Below, one piece after another: positions 55,808 to 63,385 of a stretch of 64,000 nucleotides of DNA (positions are counted from its first letter, which is position 1; each line of letters starts with the position of its first letter). The position numbers and the translations under genes are program-made. The notes beneath the pieces were generated by a model. It was not told where the DNA came from, searched no databases, and worked only from the letters and a program-made list of their open reading frames with translations. The stretch spans positions 3,051,501 through 3,115,500 of the forward strand of contig JAQIJC010000001.1 of the NCBI GenBank assembly GCA_036946405.1, written 5' to 3'. Source of the stretch: Sphingomonas phyllosphaerae (GTDB taxonomy: Bacteria > Pseudomonadota > Alphaproteobacteria > Sphingomonadales > Sphingomonadaceae).

Positions 55808-57496
55808 ATGGCGAAGACTTTGATGCGTGCGATGCTTCCGGTAGCGCTATCAAGCGCTTTGTTCTTGTCGGGCGGTGTCGCTGCGCAGCGCCTTCCTGGT
55901 GTAAAGGCGGAGACGGTTCCATGGTGGAAACACGCCGTCATCTATGAAATCTATCCGCGCAGTTTTCAGGACAGCAACGGCGACGGGGTCGGCGACCTGC
56001 CCGGAATCACGTCACGGCTCGACTATCTGAAAGCGCTTGGCGTCGATGCGATCTGGGTGACGCCGTTCTTCCCCTCACCCAACGCCGACTTCGGCTATGA
56101 CGTCGCCGACTATACCGCGGTCGATCCGCAATATGGCACGATGGCGGACTGGGACCGGCTGGTCGCAGAGGCGAAGAAGCGCGGCATCCGCGTGATGGTC
56201 GATTTCGTCGTCAATCACAGCTCCGCCGAGCACCCGTGGTTCAAGGAATCGCGCCGTTCGCGCACCAATCCGAAAGCAGACTGGTATATTTGGCGCGATG
56301 GTGCTCCCGACACGCCACCGACCAACTGGCAATCGATCTTCGGCGGCCCGTCCTGGACCTGGGACGAGACACGCAAGCAATGGTACTACCACATCTTCTT
56401 GTCGCAACAGCCCGACCTCAACTGGTCCAGTCCGGGCCTGAAAAAGGCAATGTTCGACGTCGTACGCTTTTGGCTGGACCATGGCGCGGCAGGATTTCGG
56501 CTGGATGCCACCCCCTATCTCTTCGAAGACCAGGCCTGGCCCCAAGATCCCGATCCGAAAAGTGGCGATCCGGTGTGGCTGAAGCCATATAATTCGCAGC
56601 TTCCCGGCACCAACGCCGTGCTGCGTGAAATGCGCAAGATCGTCGACAGCTATCCCGGCAACCCGGTCCTGCTTGGCGAATCCTCGACCCGCAGTATCCA
56701 GCAGCTCCGGGCAGTGTACGGCAAGAACAAGGACGAGATCCATCTGCCGATGAACTTCCTGGTCGGCAATATCGACAAGCTCGATGCCGCGACCTTCAAG
56801 CGCCGTTACGACGAGGCCGCGACGCAGCTCGACGGACTTACTCCGGTCGAGTTCTTCAGCAACCACGACCAGTCGCGCCAGTATAGCGAGTTCGGCGACG
56901 GCAAGAACGATGCGCTGATCGGCAAGATGACCGCCGCGCTGACCCTGCTCAATCCCGGCACCGCGCTCCTTTATTATGGCGAGGAGATCGGGATGGCCGA
57001 CATGGACAAGGCGACGCTCGCCAAGGTCCCGCTCGGTCCCAACCGTCCCCGCAGCGACGAGCGCGACCGTGCGCGGACCCCGATGCAATGGAGCACGGCA
57101 CCCAATGCGGGTTTTTCGACCGGGACGCCGTGGCTGCCTGCCAACCAGCGCTATACCGTCACCAACGTCGTCGCGCAGGAACGCGACCCGGCATCGCTGC
57201 TCAACTGGTATCGATCGCTCATCGCCATGCGGAAGACCGATCCGGTGTTCCGCAGCGGCCGCTACGTCCCGCTCGAAAGCAGCGATTCGAAGGTCTTCGC
57301 CTTCGCGCGCGAGGCCGCCGACCGGAACGGCGCGGTCGTCCTCGCCAATACCGGCGACACCCCGTCGATGCCGTCACTCGAAGGATTCGAGGGCGGAGCC
57401 CCGCAGCTCGGCGCAAAGACCTGCGCCTCCGGACATGGCGGCGCCGGCCTGTCGGTCGGCGCGTACGACACCTGCATCATTCGTTTCAGGCGATAG
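55808..57496 (+). CDS. GH13 alpha-glucosidase, exported (562 aa)
   Basis: Alpha-amylase superfamily enzyme of the oligo-1,6-glucosidase/alpha-glucosidase type. After a signal peptide (ending GGVAAQ) come VIYEIYPRSFQDSNGDGVGD, VDFVVNHSS, the nucleophile in GFRLDATPYL (D233), the acid/base in LLGESS (E291) and the transition-state Asp in FSNHDQSR (D354). TPMQWSTAPNAGFS is a typical late motif. The start at 55808 is preferred because GAGAGG lies 9 bases before it, while the ATG at 55799 would directly abut that site. It is divergent from the receptor and should split alpha-glucosides in the periplasm for uptake. Confidence 0.92.
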   Translation: MAKTLMRAMLPVALSSALFLSGGVAAQRLPGVKAETVPWWKHAVIYEIYPRSFQDSNGDGVGDLPGITSRLDYLKALGVDAIWVTPFFPSPNADFGYDVADYTAVDPQYGTMADWDRLVAEAKKRGIRVMVDFVVNHSSAEHPWFKESRRSRTNPKADWYIWRDGAPDTPPTNWQSIFGGPSWTWDETRKQWYYHIFLSQQPDLNWSSPGLKKAMFDVVRFWLDHGAAGFRLDATPYLFEDQAWPQDPDPKSGDPVWLKPYNSQLPGTNAVLREMRKIVDSYPGNPVLLGESSTRSIQQLRAVYGKNKDEIHLPMNFLVGNIDKLDAATFKRRYDEAATQLDGLTPVEFFSNHDQSRQYSEFGDGKNDALIGKMTAALTLLNPGTALLYYGEEIGMADMDKATLAKVPLGPNRPRSDERDRARTPMQWSTAPNAGFSTGTPWLPANQRYTVTNVVAQERDPASLLNWYRSLIAMRKTDPVFRSGRYVPLESSDSKVFAFAREAADRNGAVVLANTGDTPSMPSLEGFEGGAPQLGAKTCASGHGGAGLSVGAYDTCIIRFRR

Positions 57497-57500
57497 ATGA

Positions 57501-57526
57501 GGGCGCACCCGTTCCTGGGTGCGCCC
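57501..57526. terminator. Bidirectional hairpin terminator
   Basis: Perfect 10-bp stem GGGCGCACCC / GGGTGCGCCC with a GTTCCT loop, 4 bases past the alpha-glucosidase stop and 12 bases before the end of the convergent PRC-like gene. The symmetric placement suits termination of both transcripts, though no long T-run follows. Confidence 0.65.
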
Positions 57527-57538
57527 GAGCGGCCAGCA

Positions 57539-58354
57539 TTACTGCGCCTGTTGATCCTTGGCCGTGCGCGCGACGTCAGCCTTGCTCATCTGAGAAACCA
57601 GGACATCGCCCGATCCGCTGAAGTTGGCGGCGGGCAATTGCGCCAGCCGGTTGCCGACGGCGACCGTCACTGCCTCGATCGCACCGTTCGCACCGGCTCG
57701 CACCGCCTGAACCGTCCCGATCACGCGTCCGCGTGCATCGGCGACATTCATCCCGCGAGTCACGTCGAAGCTGCCGGCACCTTCTGCCGCCGCGCTGCCC
57801 GCCAGTGCCAATTGCCCGCCGCCCAGGTTACCGGCCGCTCCGCCGTGTCCCGTTGCATCGCCCGCACCCGCAAAAGCCTGTCCAGCCGTCGTCCGGGTAC
57901 GATCCTGCGCTGCGCCACCGGCGTTGCGCAGTTGCGACACCGCGCCACGGGCAGCGGCGACACCGCTCCGAGCCGTGTCCGCAAGCGCATCGGTGCCGAC
58001 GAGCTGCGCGTCCGCCGATCCCGCGGCCGCGCCGGATCCGCCGGCCGAACCGCCGATCGCGCGCCCAGCAAGGTCCGTGTCGCCGCTCAGCGCCGATCCG
58101 CTCGCCGCGCTGCCGGAGGCGCTCGCCCGCCCGCTACGGGTGTCAATGCTTCGCCGTCCCTGCGCCGAGCCGATCGACGCGATTGTTCCGGTCGTGCGCC
58201 CGATCGTGTCGCCGAACATCCCCCCAGCGCTGCCCGTGCCGGCCCCACCCAGGGTGCCGCCGAGCATGCCGCCACCGGCACCGCCCAGCAGCTGGGCCGC
58301 GGCGGGCGAAACGGTCATCAGGCACAGGGCAGTGCCGATCAGCCACTTTTTCAT
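57539..58354 (-). CDS. Secreted Gly/Ala/Ser-rich protein with PRC-barrel-like end (271 aa)
   Basis: Signal peptide MKKWLIGTALCLMTVSPAAA is followed by a long low-complexity Gly/Ala/Ser-rich region. The C-terminal section (about residues 195-260) reads GMNVADARGRVIGTVQAV and later AIEAVTVAVGNRLAQLPAAN, the pattern of a PRC-barrel-like beta domain. No catalytic residues can be named. The ATG at 58354 has GGAGG upstream. Its promoter region carries GGATTAAA-N14-CGTTCTC at 58389-58417, matching the promoters of the neighbouring sigma factor, protease and barrel genes, so it is likely part of the same ECF regulon. Confidence 0.75.
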   Translation of the reverse strand: MKKWLIGTALCLMTVSPAAAQLLGGAGGGMLGGTLGGAGTGSAGGMFGDTIGRTTGTIASIGSAQGRRSIDTRSGRASASGSAASGSALSGDTDLAGRAIGGSAGGSGAAAGSADAQLVGTDALADTARSGVAAARGAVSQLRNAGGAAQDRTRTTAGQAFAGAGDATGHGGAAGNLGGGQLALAGSAAAEGAGSFDVTRGMNVADARGRVIGTVQAVRAGANGAIEAVTVAVGNRLAQLPAANFSGSGDVLVSQMSKADVARTAKDQQAQ

Positions 58355-58388
58355 GTCAATCCTCCTTCAGCTGTTGGGTGTCTGATCG

Positions 58389-58417
58389 GAGAACGGATGG
58401 CCGGTCGGGTTTAATCC
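58389..58417 (-). promoter_or_regulatory. ECF-type promoter of the PRC-like gene
   Basis: On the minus strand, GGATTAAA (58417-58410) and CGTTCTC (58395-58389) are separated by exactly 14 bases, 34 bases upstream of the ATG. The same two boxes with the same spacing occur upstream of the beta-barrel gene, and close variants lie between the S8 protease and the sigma factor. Confidence 0.6.
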
Positions 58418-58425
58418 CGAAAAAT

Positions 58426-59658
58426 TCAGCGCGGCGTCGTGCGACAATCATCGCACACCAAACCGCGTCCGTAGCGCGAGCCAAGCGGGCGGGCGGCGCG
58501 ATCGAGCGCTTCGATTGCCGCGGCGCGACGGCCTGGGTTGACCGAGGGATAGGTCAGCACGAGCCGCCCCGCGACCAGCGGCGCGGCGAACGACGTCCCG
58601 CGCACCGCCGCCGCGCGTCCGTCCGCTGATGCCGCCAACATGTCCGCGGCGGGTGCGGCATAGTCGAGATGCGTCGCCCGTCCCGCCTCGATCAGGATGC
58701 GATTGCGCGCATCGACGCCGGTCACCGCAATGACGCCCGGATAAGAGGCGGGGAAGCTCGGCGGCGAGGCCGGGCCGTCATTGCCGACCGGAGCGACGAT
58801 CAGCACGCCCTTCGCCTGCGCCGCCGCAACCACGCGGGCGAGGAGCGGATTGGCCGGGCCGACGAGGCTGACGTTCACCACCGAAACCCCCTGCCCGGCC
58901 AGCCAGGCCAGCGCCTTGGCGATGGCGGTCGCGTTGCCGCCGGCAGGGTCGGTACCATAGACGTCGGCGACGACCAGCCGTGCGCCCGGCGCCGCGCCGC
59001 GGACCAGTCCGCGCCCCGCGATCAGCGAGGCGACCGCGCTGCCATGCGCGCTCGTTCTGGGCGCGCCGATCGCGAAGCCGCGCTGATCGACCACCCCGTC
59101 GACACCGCCGTCGATCACGCCGACGCGCGGCGTCGCGGTGTCGGGCGGGTTCGGCGTAGCGGTGGTGAAGGCTCGGGCGGCGGTCACGCCGCTTTCGGAG
59201 TGCAGTTGATCGGCCGCGACGTCGCGCGCGCCGAGGCGACGCAACTCGCGGAACGCTGCGGCAAGGCCGCGGCCGGGCGGTGCCGCCAGCCGGGTGAAGC
59301 CCACGCCGAGCAAGTCGCCGCTTTCGATCACGCGATAGCCCCGCTGGATCGCGGCTGCGACCGTTGCGGCATCGGGCTCGGTCAGCACCAATTCGCCTGC
59401 GCGCGCCGCGAATCCTTGCGGGTCCCGCACGATCCGGTCGGGATAGCGCCGTACCAAGGCGCTGACACGATCCAGGCGCAAGGCTTCAAGCGCGCGTGCA
59501 CCGCGCTCCGACACGTGGGCGACCGCGTCGGTCACCGGCCGCAGTGCGGGCGTCAGCTCGCCGATGCCCGGCATCGCCGGAAGCAGCTGAGCACTCGCCG
59601 CGCCTCCTACCATCGCCATCAGCGTCGCCGCAGTGAGCCGCCCGAACCTCGCCATCAT
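58426..59658 (-). CDS. S8-family subtilisin-like serine peptidase, exported (410 aa)
   Basis: Secreted protease. The signal peptide ends near GAASAQ. A prodomain-like region of about 140 residues precedes the catalytic domain. The Asp is in RVGVIDGGVDG near residue 180, the His in TSAHGSAVASLIAG near residue 204, and the Ser in RGTSFAAPLVAGRL near residue 353. A few cysteines lie at the C-terminus (VCDDCRTT). There is no autotransporter barrel or cell-wall anchor, so it should be periplasmic or released. Start 59658 or the next codon. It is divergent from the ECF sigma gene and shares a palindromic promoter with it, so it is probably a target of that sigma factor or a modulator of its anti-sigma factor. 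Confidence 0.9.
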   Translation of the reverse strand: MMARFGRLTAATLMAMVGGAASAQLLPAMPGIGELTPALRPVTDAVAHVSERGARALEALRLDRVSALVRRYPDRIVRDPQGFAARAGELVLTEPDAATVAAAIQRGYRVIESGDLLGVGFTRLAAPPGRGLAAAFRELRRLGARDVAADQLHSESGVTAARAFTTATPNPPDTATPRVGVIDGGVDGVVDQRGFAIGAPRTSAHGSAVASLIAGRGLVRGAAPGARLVVADVYGTDPAGGNATAIAKALAWLAGQGVSVVNVSLVGPANPLLARVVAAAQAKGVLIVAPVGNDGPASPPSFPASYPGVIAVTGVDARNRILIEAGRATHLDYAAPAADMLAASADGRAAAVRGTSFAAPLVAGRLVLTYPSVNPGRRAAAIEALDRAARPLGSRYGRGLVCDDCRTTPR

Positions 59659-59680
59659 CGCCCCGAATATGCCATCATCG

Positions 59681-59712
59681 GGATGAAACGGCCATCGGCA
59701 TCCGTTTCATCC
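59681..59712. promoter_or_regulatory. Palindromic bidirectional ECF promoter
   Basis: GGATGAAACG (59681-59690) and its reverse complement CGTTTCATCC (59703-59712) flank a 12-bp centre. Read rightward this is GGATGAAA-N14-CGTTTC, 26 bases before the sigma gene start. Read leftward it is the identical arrangement about 22 bases before the protease start. One element can thus serve as the -35/-10 pair for both genes. Confidence 0.65.
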
Positions 59713-59737
59713 TTCGGCAAGGGAAATCGGAGCGACA

Positions 59738-60229
59738 TTGGCGAGGTTCGAGGACGAATTGCTGGCGATCCTGCCGCGCCTGCGGCGGTTTGCCCGCTCG
59801 CTGTCGCGCAACGCCGCCGATGGCGACGATCTGTGCCAGGTGGCGATCGAAAAGGCGTTGACCGCGCGCAACCAATGGCAGCCCGGAACGAGGATGGACA
59901 GCTGGATGTACCGCATCACGCGCAACGCCTGGATCGATCAGGGACGCGCCCGCCGACGGGCCGCCGAAACGTTCCTGCCCGAGGATGCCGGAGTGGCGGT
60001 CGGAGAGGACGGCGCCCGCGCGATCGAGGCACGATTGGAGCTGGCGCAGGTCCAGCGCGCGATGGAGGCACTGCCCGACGAGCAGCGCGAGGCGGTCGCG
60101 CTCGTCCTGGTCGAGGGATTGGCCTATAAGGAGGCGGCGGCGGTGCTGGACGTGCCGATGGGCACGCTGACGTCGCGCCTCGTGCGCGGACGCCAGACCT
60201 TGCTGGCGCGGATGGGAGAAGCGGCATGA
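59738..60229 (+). CDS. ECF sigma factor, RpoE-like (163 aa)
   Basis: Compact extracytoplasmic-function sigma factor. Region 2 is LLAILPRLRRFARSLSRNAA followed by DGDDLCQVAIEKALT and SWMYRITRNAWIDQGRARRR. Region 4 is ALPDEQREAVALVLVEGL and YKEAAAVLDVPMGTLTSRLV. The start is TTG at 59738 with GGAG six bases upstream; no ATG fits better. The stop overlaps the anti-sigma start as ATGA. Promoter boxes shared with the adjacent protease, PRC-like and barrel genes suggest that it drives its own gene and these three. Confidence 0.92.
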   Translation: MARFEDELLAILPRLRRFARSLSRNAADGDDLCQVAIEKALTARNQWQPGTRMDSWMYRITRNAWIDQGRARRRAAETFLPEDAGVAVGEDGARAIEARLELAQVQRAMEALPDEQREAVALVLVEGLAYKEAAAVLDVPMGTLTSRLVRGRQTLLARMGEAA

Positions 60230-60891
60230 CGATCGATGACGCGCTGCTGATCGCCTATGCAGACGGCGAACTCGATCCGCTCGCCGCCCGGCGCGTCGAG
60301 CGCGCGATGGCCGGCGATCCCGTTCTGGCAGGCCGCGTCGCGGAACACCGCGCGTTGCGTGAACGGATCAGCCGTGCCTTTGCGCCAGTCGGCGAGGAAG
60401 CGGCACCCGATCGGCTCTCGACGCTGCTGACCGACAACGTCGTCGCGCTTTCGCCACGCCGCCCCCCTGTCACTCGCTGGTGGCCCGCGGGAGCGGTCGC
60501 CGCCGGGCTTGCGCTCGCCATCGGGCTGGCGACGCCGTGGCATCAGACACCCGGCACCGGCGATCATGCCAGCGGCATGCTCGAAACGGCGCTCGACCAG
60601 CGTCTCGCATCGAGCGATGGCGATCCCCGGTTGCTCGTCAGTTTCCTCGATCGGCAGGGCAGCTATTGCCGGGTCTTCGCGGGTCGCGCGCTGGACGGCA
60701 TCGCCTGTCGCGACGGCAGCAGGTGGCGGCTGGTGCGAACCGCGCCGGGCAGCGAAAACGCGACGGGGGCTGGCTATCGGCAGGCGGGCTCGGGCGACGC
60801 GACCTTGCTGGGCGAAGCACAGGCGATGATGGCGGGCGACCCGCTCGACGCCGCAGCTGAGGCCAGCGCCCGCCAACGCGGCTGGCGCTGA
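60226..60891 (+). CDS. Anti-sigma factor, membrane-anchored (221 aa)
   Basis: Likely partner that holds the ECF sigma factor inactive. The N-terminal cytoplasmic region has LIAYADGELDPLAARRVERA and HRALRERISRAF, the usual anti-sigma helical pattern, but without the HxxxCxxC zinc motif. A single membrane segment follows (PAGAVAAGLALAIGLATP, about residues 87-104). The periplasmic part contains a cysteine pair in GSYCRVF and GIACRDGSRW. It is translationally coupled to the sigma gene and convergent with the beta-barrel gene, with only 12 bases between. The neighbouring exported S8 protease could act on its periplasmic part, but that is a guess. Confidence 0.85.
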   Translation: MTIDDALLIAYADGELDPLAARRVERAMAGDPVLAGRVAEHRALRERISRAFAPVGEEAAPDRLSTLLTDNVVALSPRRPPVTRWWPAGAVAAGLALAIGLATPWHQTPGTGDHASGMLETALDQRLASSDGDPRLLVSFLDRQGSYCRVFAGRALDGIACRDGSRWRLVRTAPGSENATGAGYRQAGSGDATLLGEAQAMMAGDPLDAAAEASARQRGWR

Positions 60892-60903
60892 CCCCCTCCC
60901 CGA

Positions 60904-61689
60904 TCATAGCCGAAGACCGAGACGCAACCCCGCGCCGGCTTCCGGAGCTCCGCGGCTCAGTCCGGCGCTGCCCTGCATCCCCAGCGACAGGCGCGATGAC
61001 AAAGGTGTTTCGAGACCCGCCGCGACTTCTTCCCGGCCCCCGGTGCCGAGACTGACGCGCGACGCGTGATTGTAGGCGACGCTGACCTCGCCGGCCTGCC
61101 CCAGCCGAAGCGCCACCCCGCCCCGTGCGGTCGCGACATTCTCCAGCCGATACCCGCTGGACCGGCCCACGACGGTGTAGCCGAGCGCAGCGAAGGGCGT
61201 GATCTTGCCGGGTCGCGCCGCCTCGACCGCGATCGCAACGTCGGACTTGCCGGTTCCAAGGCCATGCGTGGCCGATGCGGTCGGCAGTTTGGCGCTACCC
61301 GTCACCGCCAGCGCGATGCGATGCTGCCGCGGTTCGACAAGCTGCACCGACGCACCCACCACGGCATCGCCGAGCCCACTGCGGCGAACGCGCGTGACGG
61401 GACGCGCCGGATCGACCAGGATCGGCAAACCGAGCGGGCCGCCCGTCACCACGACATTGCCCGGCGCATCGACGCGGACGACCGGCAGACTGGCGAAGGC
61501 GCTCACCCGCTTGCGTTTGGCGCGCAATCCGATGGACGCCGTCGATGTAGCGATCCGCTGGCCAGTGCCATAGGTGCCGCTACCATGCTCGGTGCCTGCC
61601 GATACGATCACCTGAGCCGCAACCGGTGCCGCATGGTGCAAAGCGAGCCCCGCCACCGACAGCGCCACAACCAGTCCCGTCCGCTGCAT
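60904..61689 (-). CDS. Small outer-membrane beta-barrel protein (261 aa)
   Basis: Signal peptide (LVVALSVAGLALHHAAPVAAQ) followed by alternating hydrophobic/polar beta-strands with many Gly, Arg and Ser, ending in GAGLRLGLRL. The pattern suits a 10-12-stranded outer-membrane barrel of the porin or transporter-like kind. No catalytic motif is visible. The start at 61689 is chosen because the upstream in-frame Met at 61716 would fall at the expected transcription start, and GGGGACGG lies before 61689. It has the same promoter boxes as the PRC-like gene and lies convergent to the anti-sigma gene. Confidence 0.8.
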   Translation of the reverse strand: MQRTGLVVALSVAGLALHHAAPVAAQVIVSAGTEHGSGTYGTGQRIATSTASIGLRAKRKRVSAFASLPVVRVDAPGNVVVTGGPLGLPILVDPARPVTRVRRSGLGDAVVGASVQLVEPRQHRIALAVTGSAKLPTASATHGLGTGKSDVAIAVEAARPGKITPFAALGYTVVGRSSGYRLENVATARGGVALRLGQAGEVSVAYNHASRVSLGTGGREEVAAGLETPLSSRLSLGMQGSAGLSRGAPEAGAGLRLGLRL

Positions 61690-61721
61690 GTTCCGTCCCC
61701 GCATCACCTTCGCCATGCGGA

Positions 61722-61750
61722 GAGAACGGCCGAGGCCGGGGCTTTAATCC
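61722..61750 (-). promoter_or_regulatory. ECF-type promoter of the beta-barrel gene
   Basis: On the minus strand, GGATTAAA (61750-61743) and CGTTCTC (61728-61722) with exactly 14 bases between, 32 bases upstream of the ATG at 61689. Identical boxes and spacing are found at 58389-58417. Confidence 0.6.
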
Positions 61751-61870
61751 GGGCAGCGCATGCTCATCCCGCCGCGCGTCCCGAGGACCTGAACCTCGGG
61801 TCGGCGAGGTGATCTTGCGCCTTGCTGCAAAAGCCTGTGACCGAGACAAGCGAGCAGCACCGACGACGCA

Positions 61871-62701
61871 TTACCCGTTAAGCCAGTCGACCTCGATCTC
61901 ACCCCTGTGACCCTGCGGCGCCAGCACAGCGCGTAGCGCTTCCAGCAAGGGCGCCAGCGTCTGCGTGAAGGCGTAGGGCGGGTTGATGATGAACAGACCC
62001 GCGCCGTTGTAGATGCCAGGCTGATCGTCGTCGTAGAGCCAATGCTCCACCGTAAGAAGCTTGGCGATCCCGAGCCGGCGCAATTGCTCCTTCCAGCGCA
62101 GGTGCGTCGCACGGTCCTTCAGGGGATACCAGATCGCCACGACGCCATGCGCCCATTTACGATGCGCAGCGGCAAGGCTCGCCGTGATACGGTCGCGTTC
62201 GTCCGTCTGCTCATACGGGGGATCGACCACTACCAAGCCGCGCGCGGTGCGTGGCGGCACCATCGCCAACCAGAATTCGTAAGCGTCTCGCTCATGGACG
62301 GCAGCGGAGGTGTCGCGCATCGAGCGGCGAAGGATACGAACATCTTCGGGATGCTTTTCGTTCAGGATCAGCGAATCCTGTTGGCGCAGAAGCTGCGCCA
62401 GGATCCGCGGCGAGCCGGGATAGAGGTGCGACCCGCTTCCGACATTCACGGCCTGCACGGCCGCACGATAGTCGTCCAACAGCGGATCCGATGCGCTGAA
62501 AACGCGCTGCACGCCCAACGTCGACTCGCCGGTACGTTGCGCATCTTCACCCTTCAGATCGTAGATCCCGCAGCCGGCGTGCGTGTCGATCAGGGTCAGC
62601 GCGCCCGGTTTCTGCTGTAAGGCCTGCACGAGAGAGATCAGCAGGCTGTGCTTGACCACGTCGGCGCTGTTACCGGCGTGAAAAGAATGGCGGTAATTCA
62701 C
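61871..62701 (-). CDS. rlmJ: 23S rRNA (adenine-2030-N6)-methyltransferase RlmJ (276 aa)
   Basis: Methylates A2030 of 23S rRNA using S-adenosylmethionine. The N-terminus MNYRHSFHAGNSADVVKH is nearly diagnostic for RlmJ. LIDTHAGCGIYDL forms the SAM-binding turn. The N6-adenine catalytic motif VVDPPYEQ is present in the second half, and WLYDDDQPGIYNGAGLFIINPPY near the C-terminus is family-typical. The length is close to the 280 residues of the E. coli enzyme. It is a housekeeping gene, unrelated to its neighbours; upstream is a short gap with no clear promoter. Confidence 0.95.
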   Translation of the reverse strand: MNYRHSFHAGNSADVVKHSLLISLVQALQQKPGALTLIDTHAGCGIYDLKGEDAQRTGESTLGVQRVFSASDPLLDDYRAAVQAVNVGSGSHLYPGSPRILAQLLRQQDSLILNEKHPEDVRILRRSMRDTSAAVHERDAYEFWLAMVPPRTARGLVVVDPPYEQTDERDRITASLAAAHRKWAHGVVAIWYPLKDRATHLRWKEQLRRLGIAKLLTVEHWLYDDDQPGIYNGAGLFIINPPYAFTQTLAPLLEALRAVLAPQGHRGEIEVDWLNG

Positions 62702-62781
62702 TGAGCTTCACGTCCTAGCGATGTGGCGAACGAACGATGCCGGGCGTCGCCCCCGGGAGAACCGACGATCCTGTATGGCCC

Positions 62782-63102
62782 TCAATTACCTTCGGCATCG
62801 ACCATGAAGACCATTGGCTTCCCGCGCGACATCGGCTCCCATCCCGCCGCCAAGGCGGCGCGAACGCACCGGGCGATCGTTGCATCGTCCAGTTGAAGGC
62901 GTCCCCGCGGCAAGCCTTTCAAGAGCCGCTTGGGCGCCGGAAACTCCACCCATGCCTGGCGTTTCGCATCGCGCTGGAGAAGAGCGATCGTCATGCCCTT
63001 CCAGCCGTCGTCGTCCGACAGATGCGGTTCACGCTCGAGTTGCCAATGGTAGGTGTTATCATCGACGGTGACCGTTCCGTCGGTGCTGTGCGATTTCGAC
63101 AT
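62782..63102 (-). CDS. Hypothetical small cytoplasmic protein (106 aa)
   Basis: No family is recognised with confidence. The chain is soluble with no signal peptide or membrane segment. The first part looks beta-rich (TVTVDDNTYHWQLEREPHLS, then GWKGMTIALLQRDAK). A conserved-looking basic stretch (EFPAPKRLLKGLPRGRLQL) and a helical end (IARCVRAALAAGWEPMSRG) follow. Codon use matches the surrounding genes, so it is likely real. It lies 80 bases upstream of rlmJ on the same strand, possibly in the same transcript. Confidence 0.65.
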   Translation of the reverse strand: MSKSHSTDGTVTVDDNTYHWQLEREPHLSDDDGWKGMTIALLQRDAKRQAWVEFPAPKRLLKGLPRGRLQLDDATIARCVRAALAAGWEPMSRGKPMVFMVDAEGN

Positions 63103-63385
63103 GTCGGCGGCACTAGCATGCCAGCCTCATCAGAGCACGTGCCGCGGGGCTCTCGGGCAAAGGAACGCTCCGAGCCGGGCCTCGACGCCGACAGACAAGA
63201 AGATCACCCGTGAGTTCTCATGCCTCTCCGGGGTGTCGGCTGCGAAACCTGACCGTCCAGCCCCGACGGCGAGAGTTGTGACTGCCGCCCCTTCGAGGGT
63301 AAGAGTGGAACGGCAATGCTCGCCATTCTTTTGGCAACCATCCGCTACGGGTCAGGTGCGTAGCGACGACGTATGTGGGCAGACT
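63103..63385. other. Intergenic region without recognised features
   Basis: About 280 bases between the small hypothetical gene and the lipoprotein gene. I see no gene, strong hairpin or repeat in it. It should hold the divergent promoters, but no boxes are clear. Confidence 0.3.
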
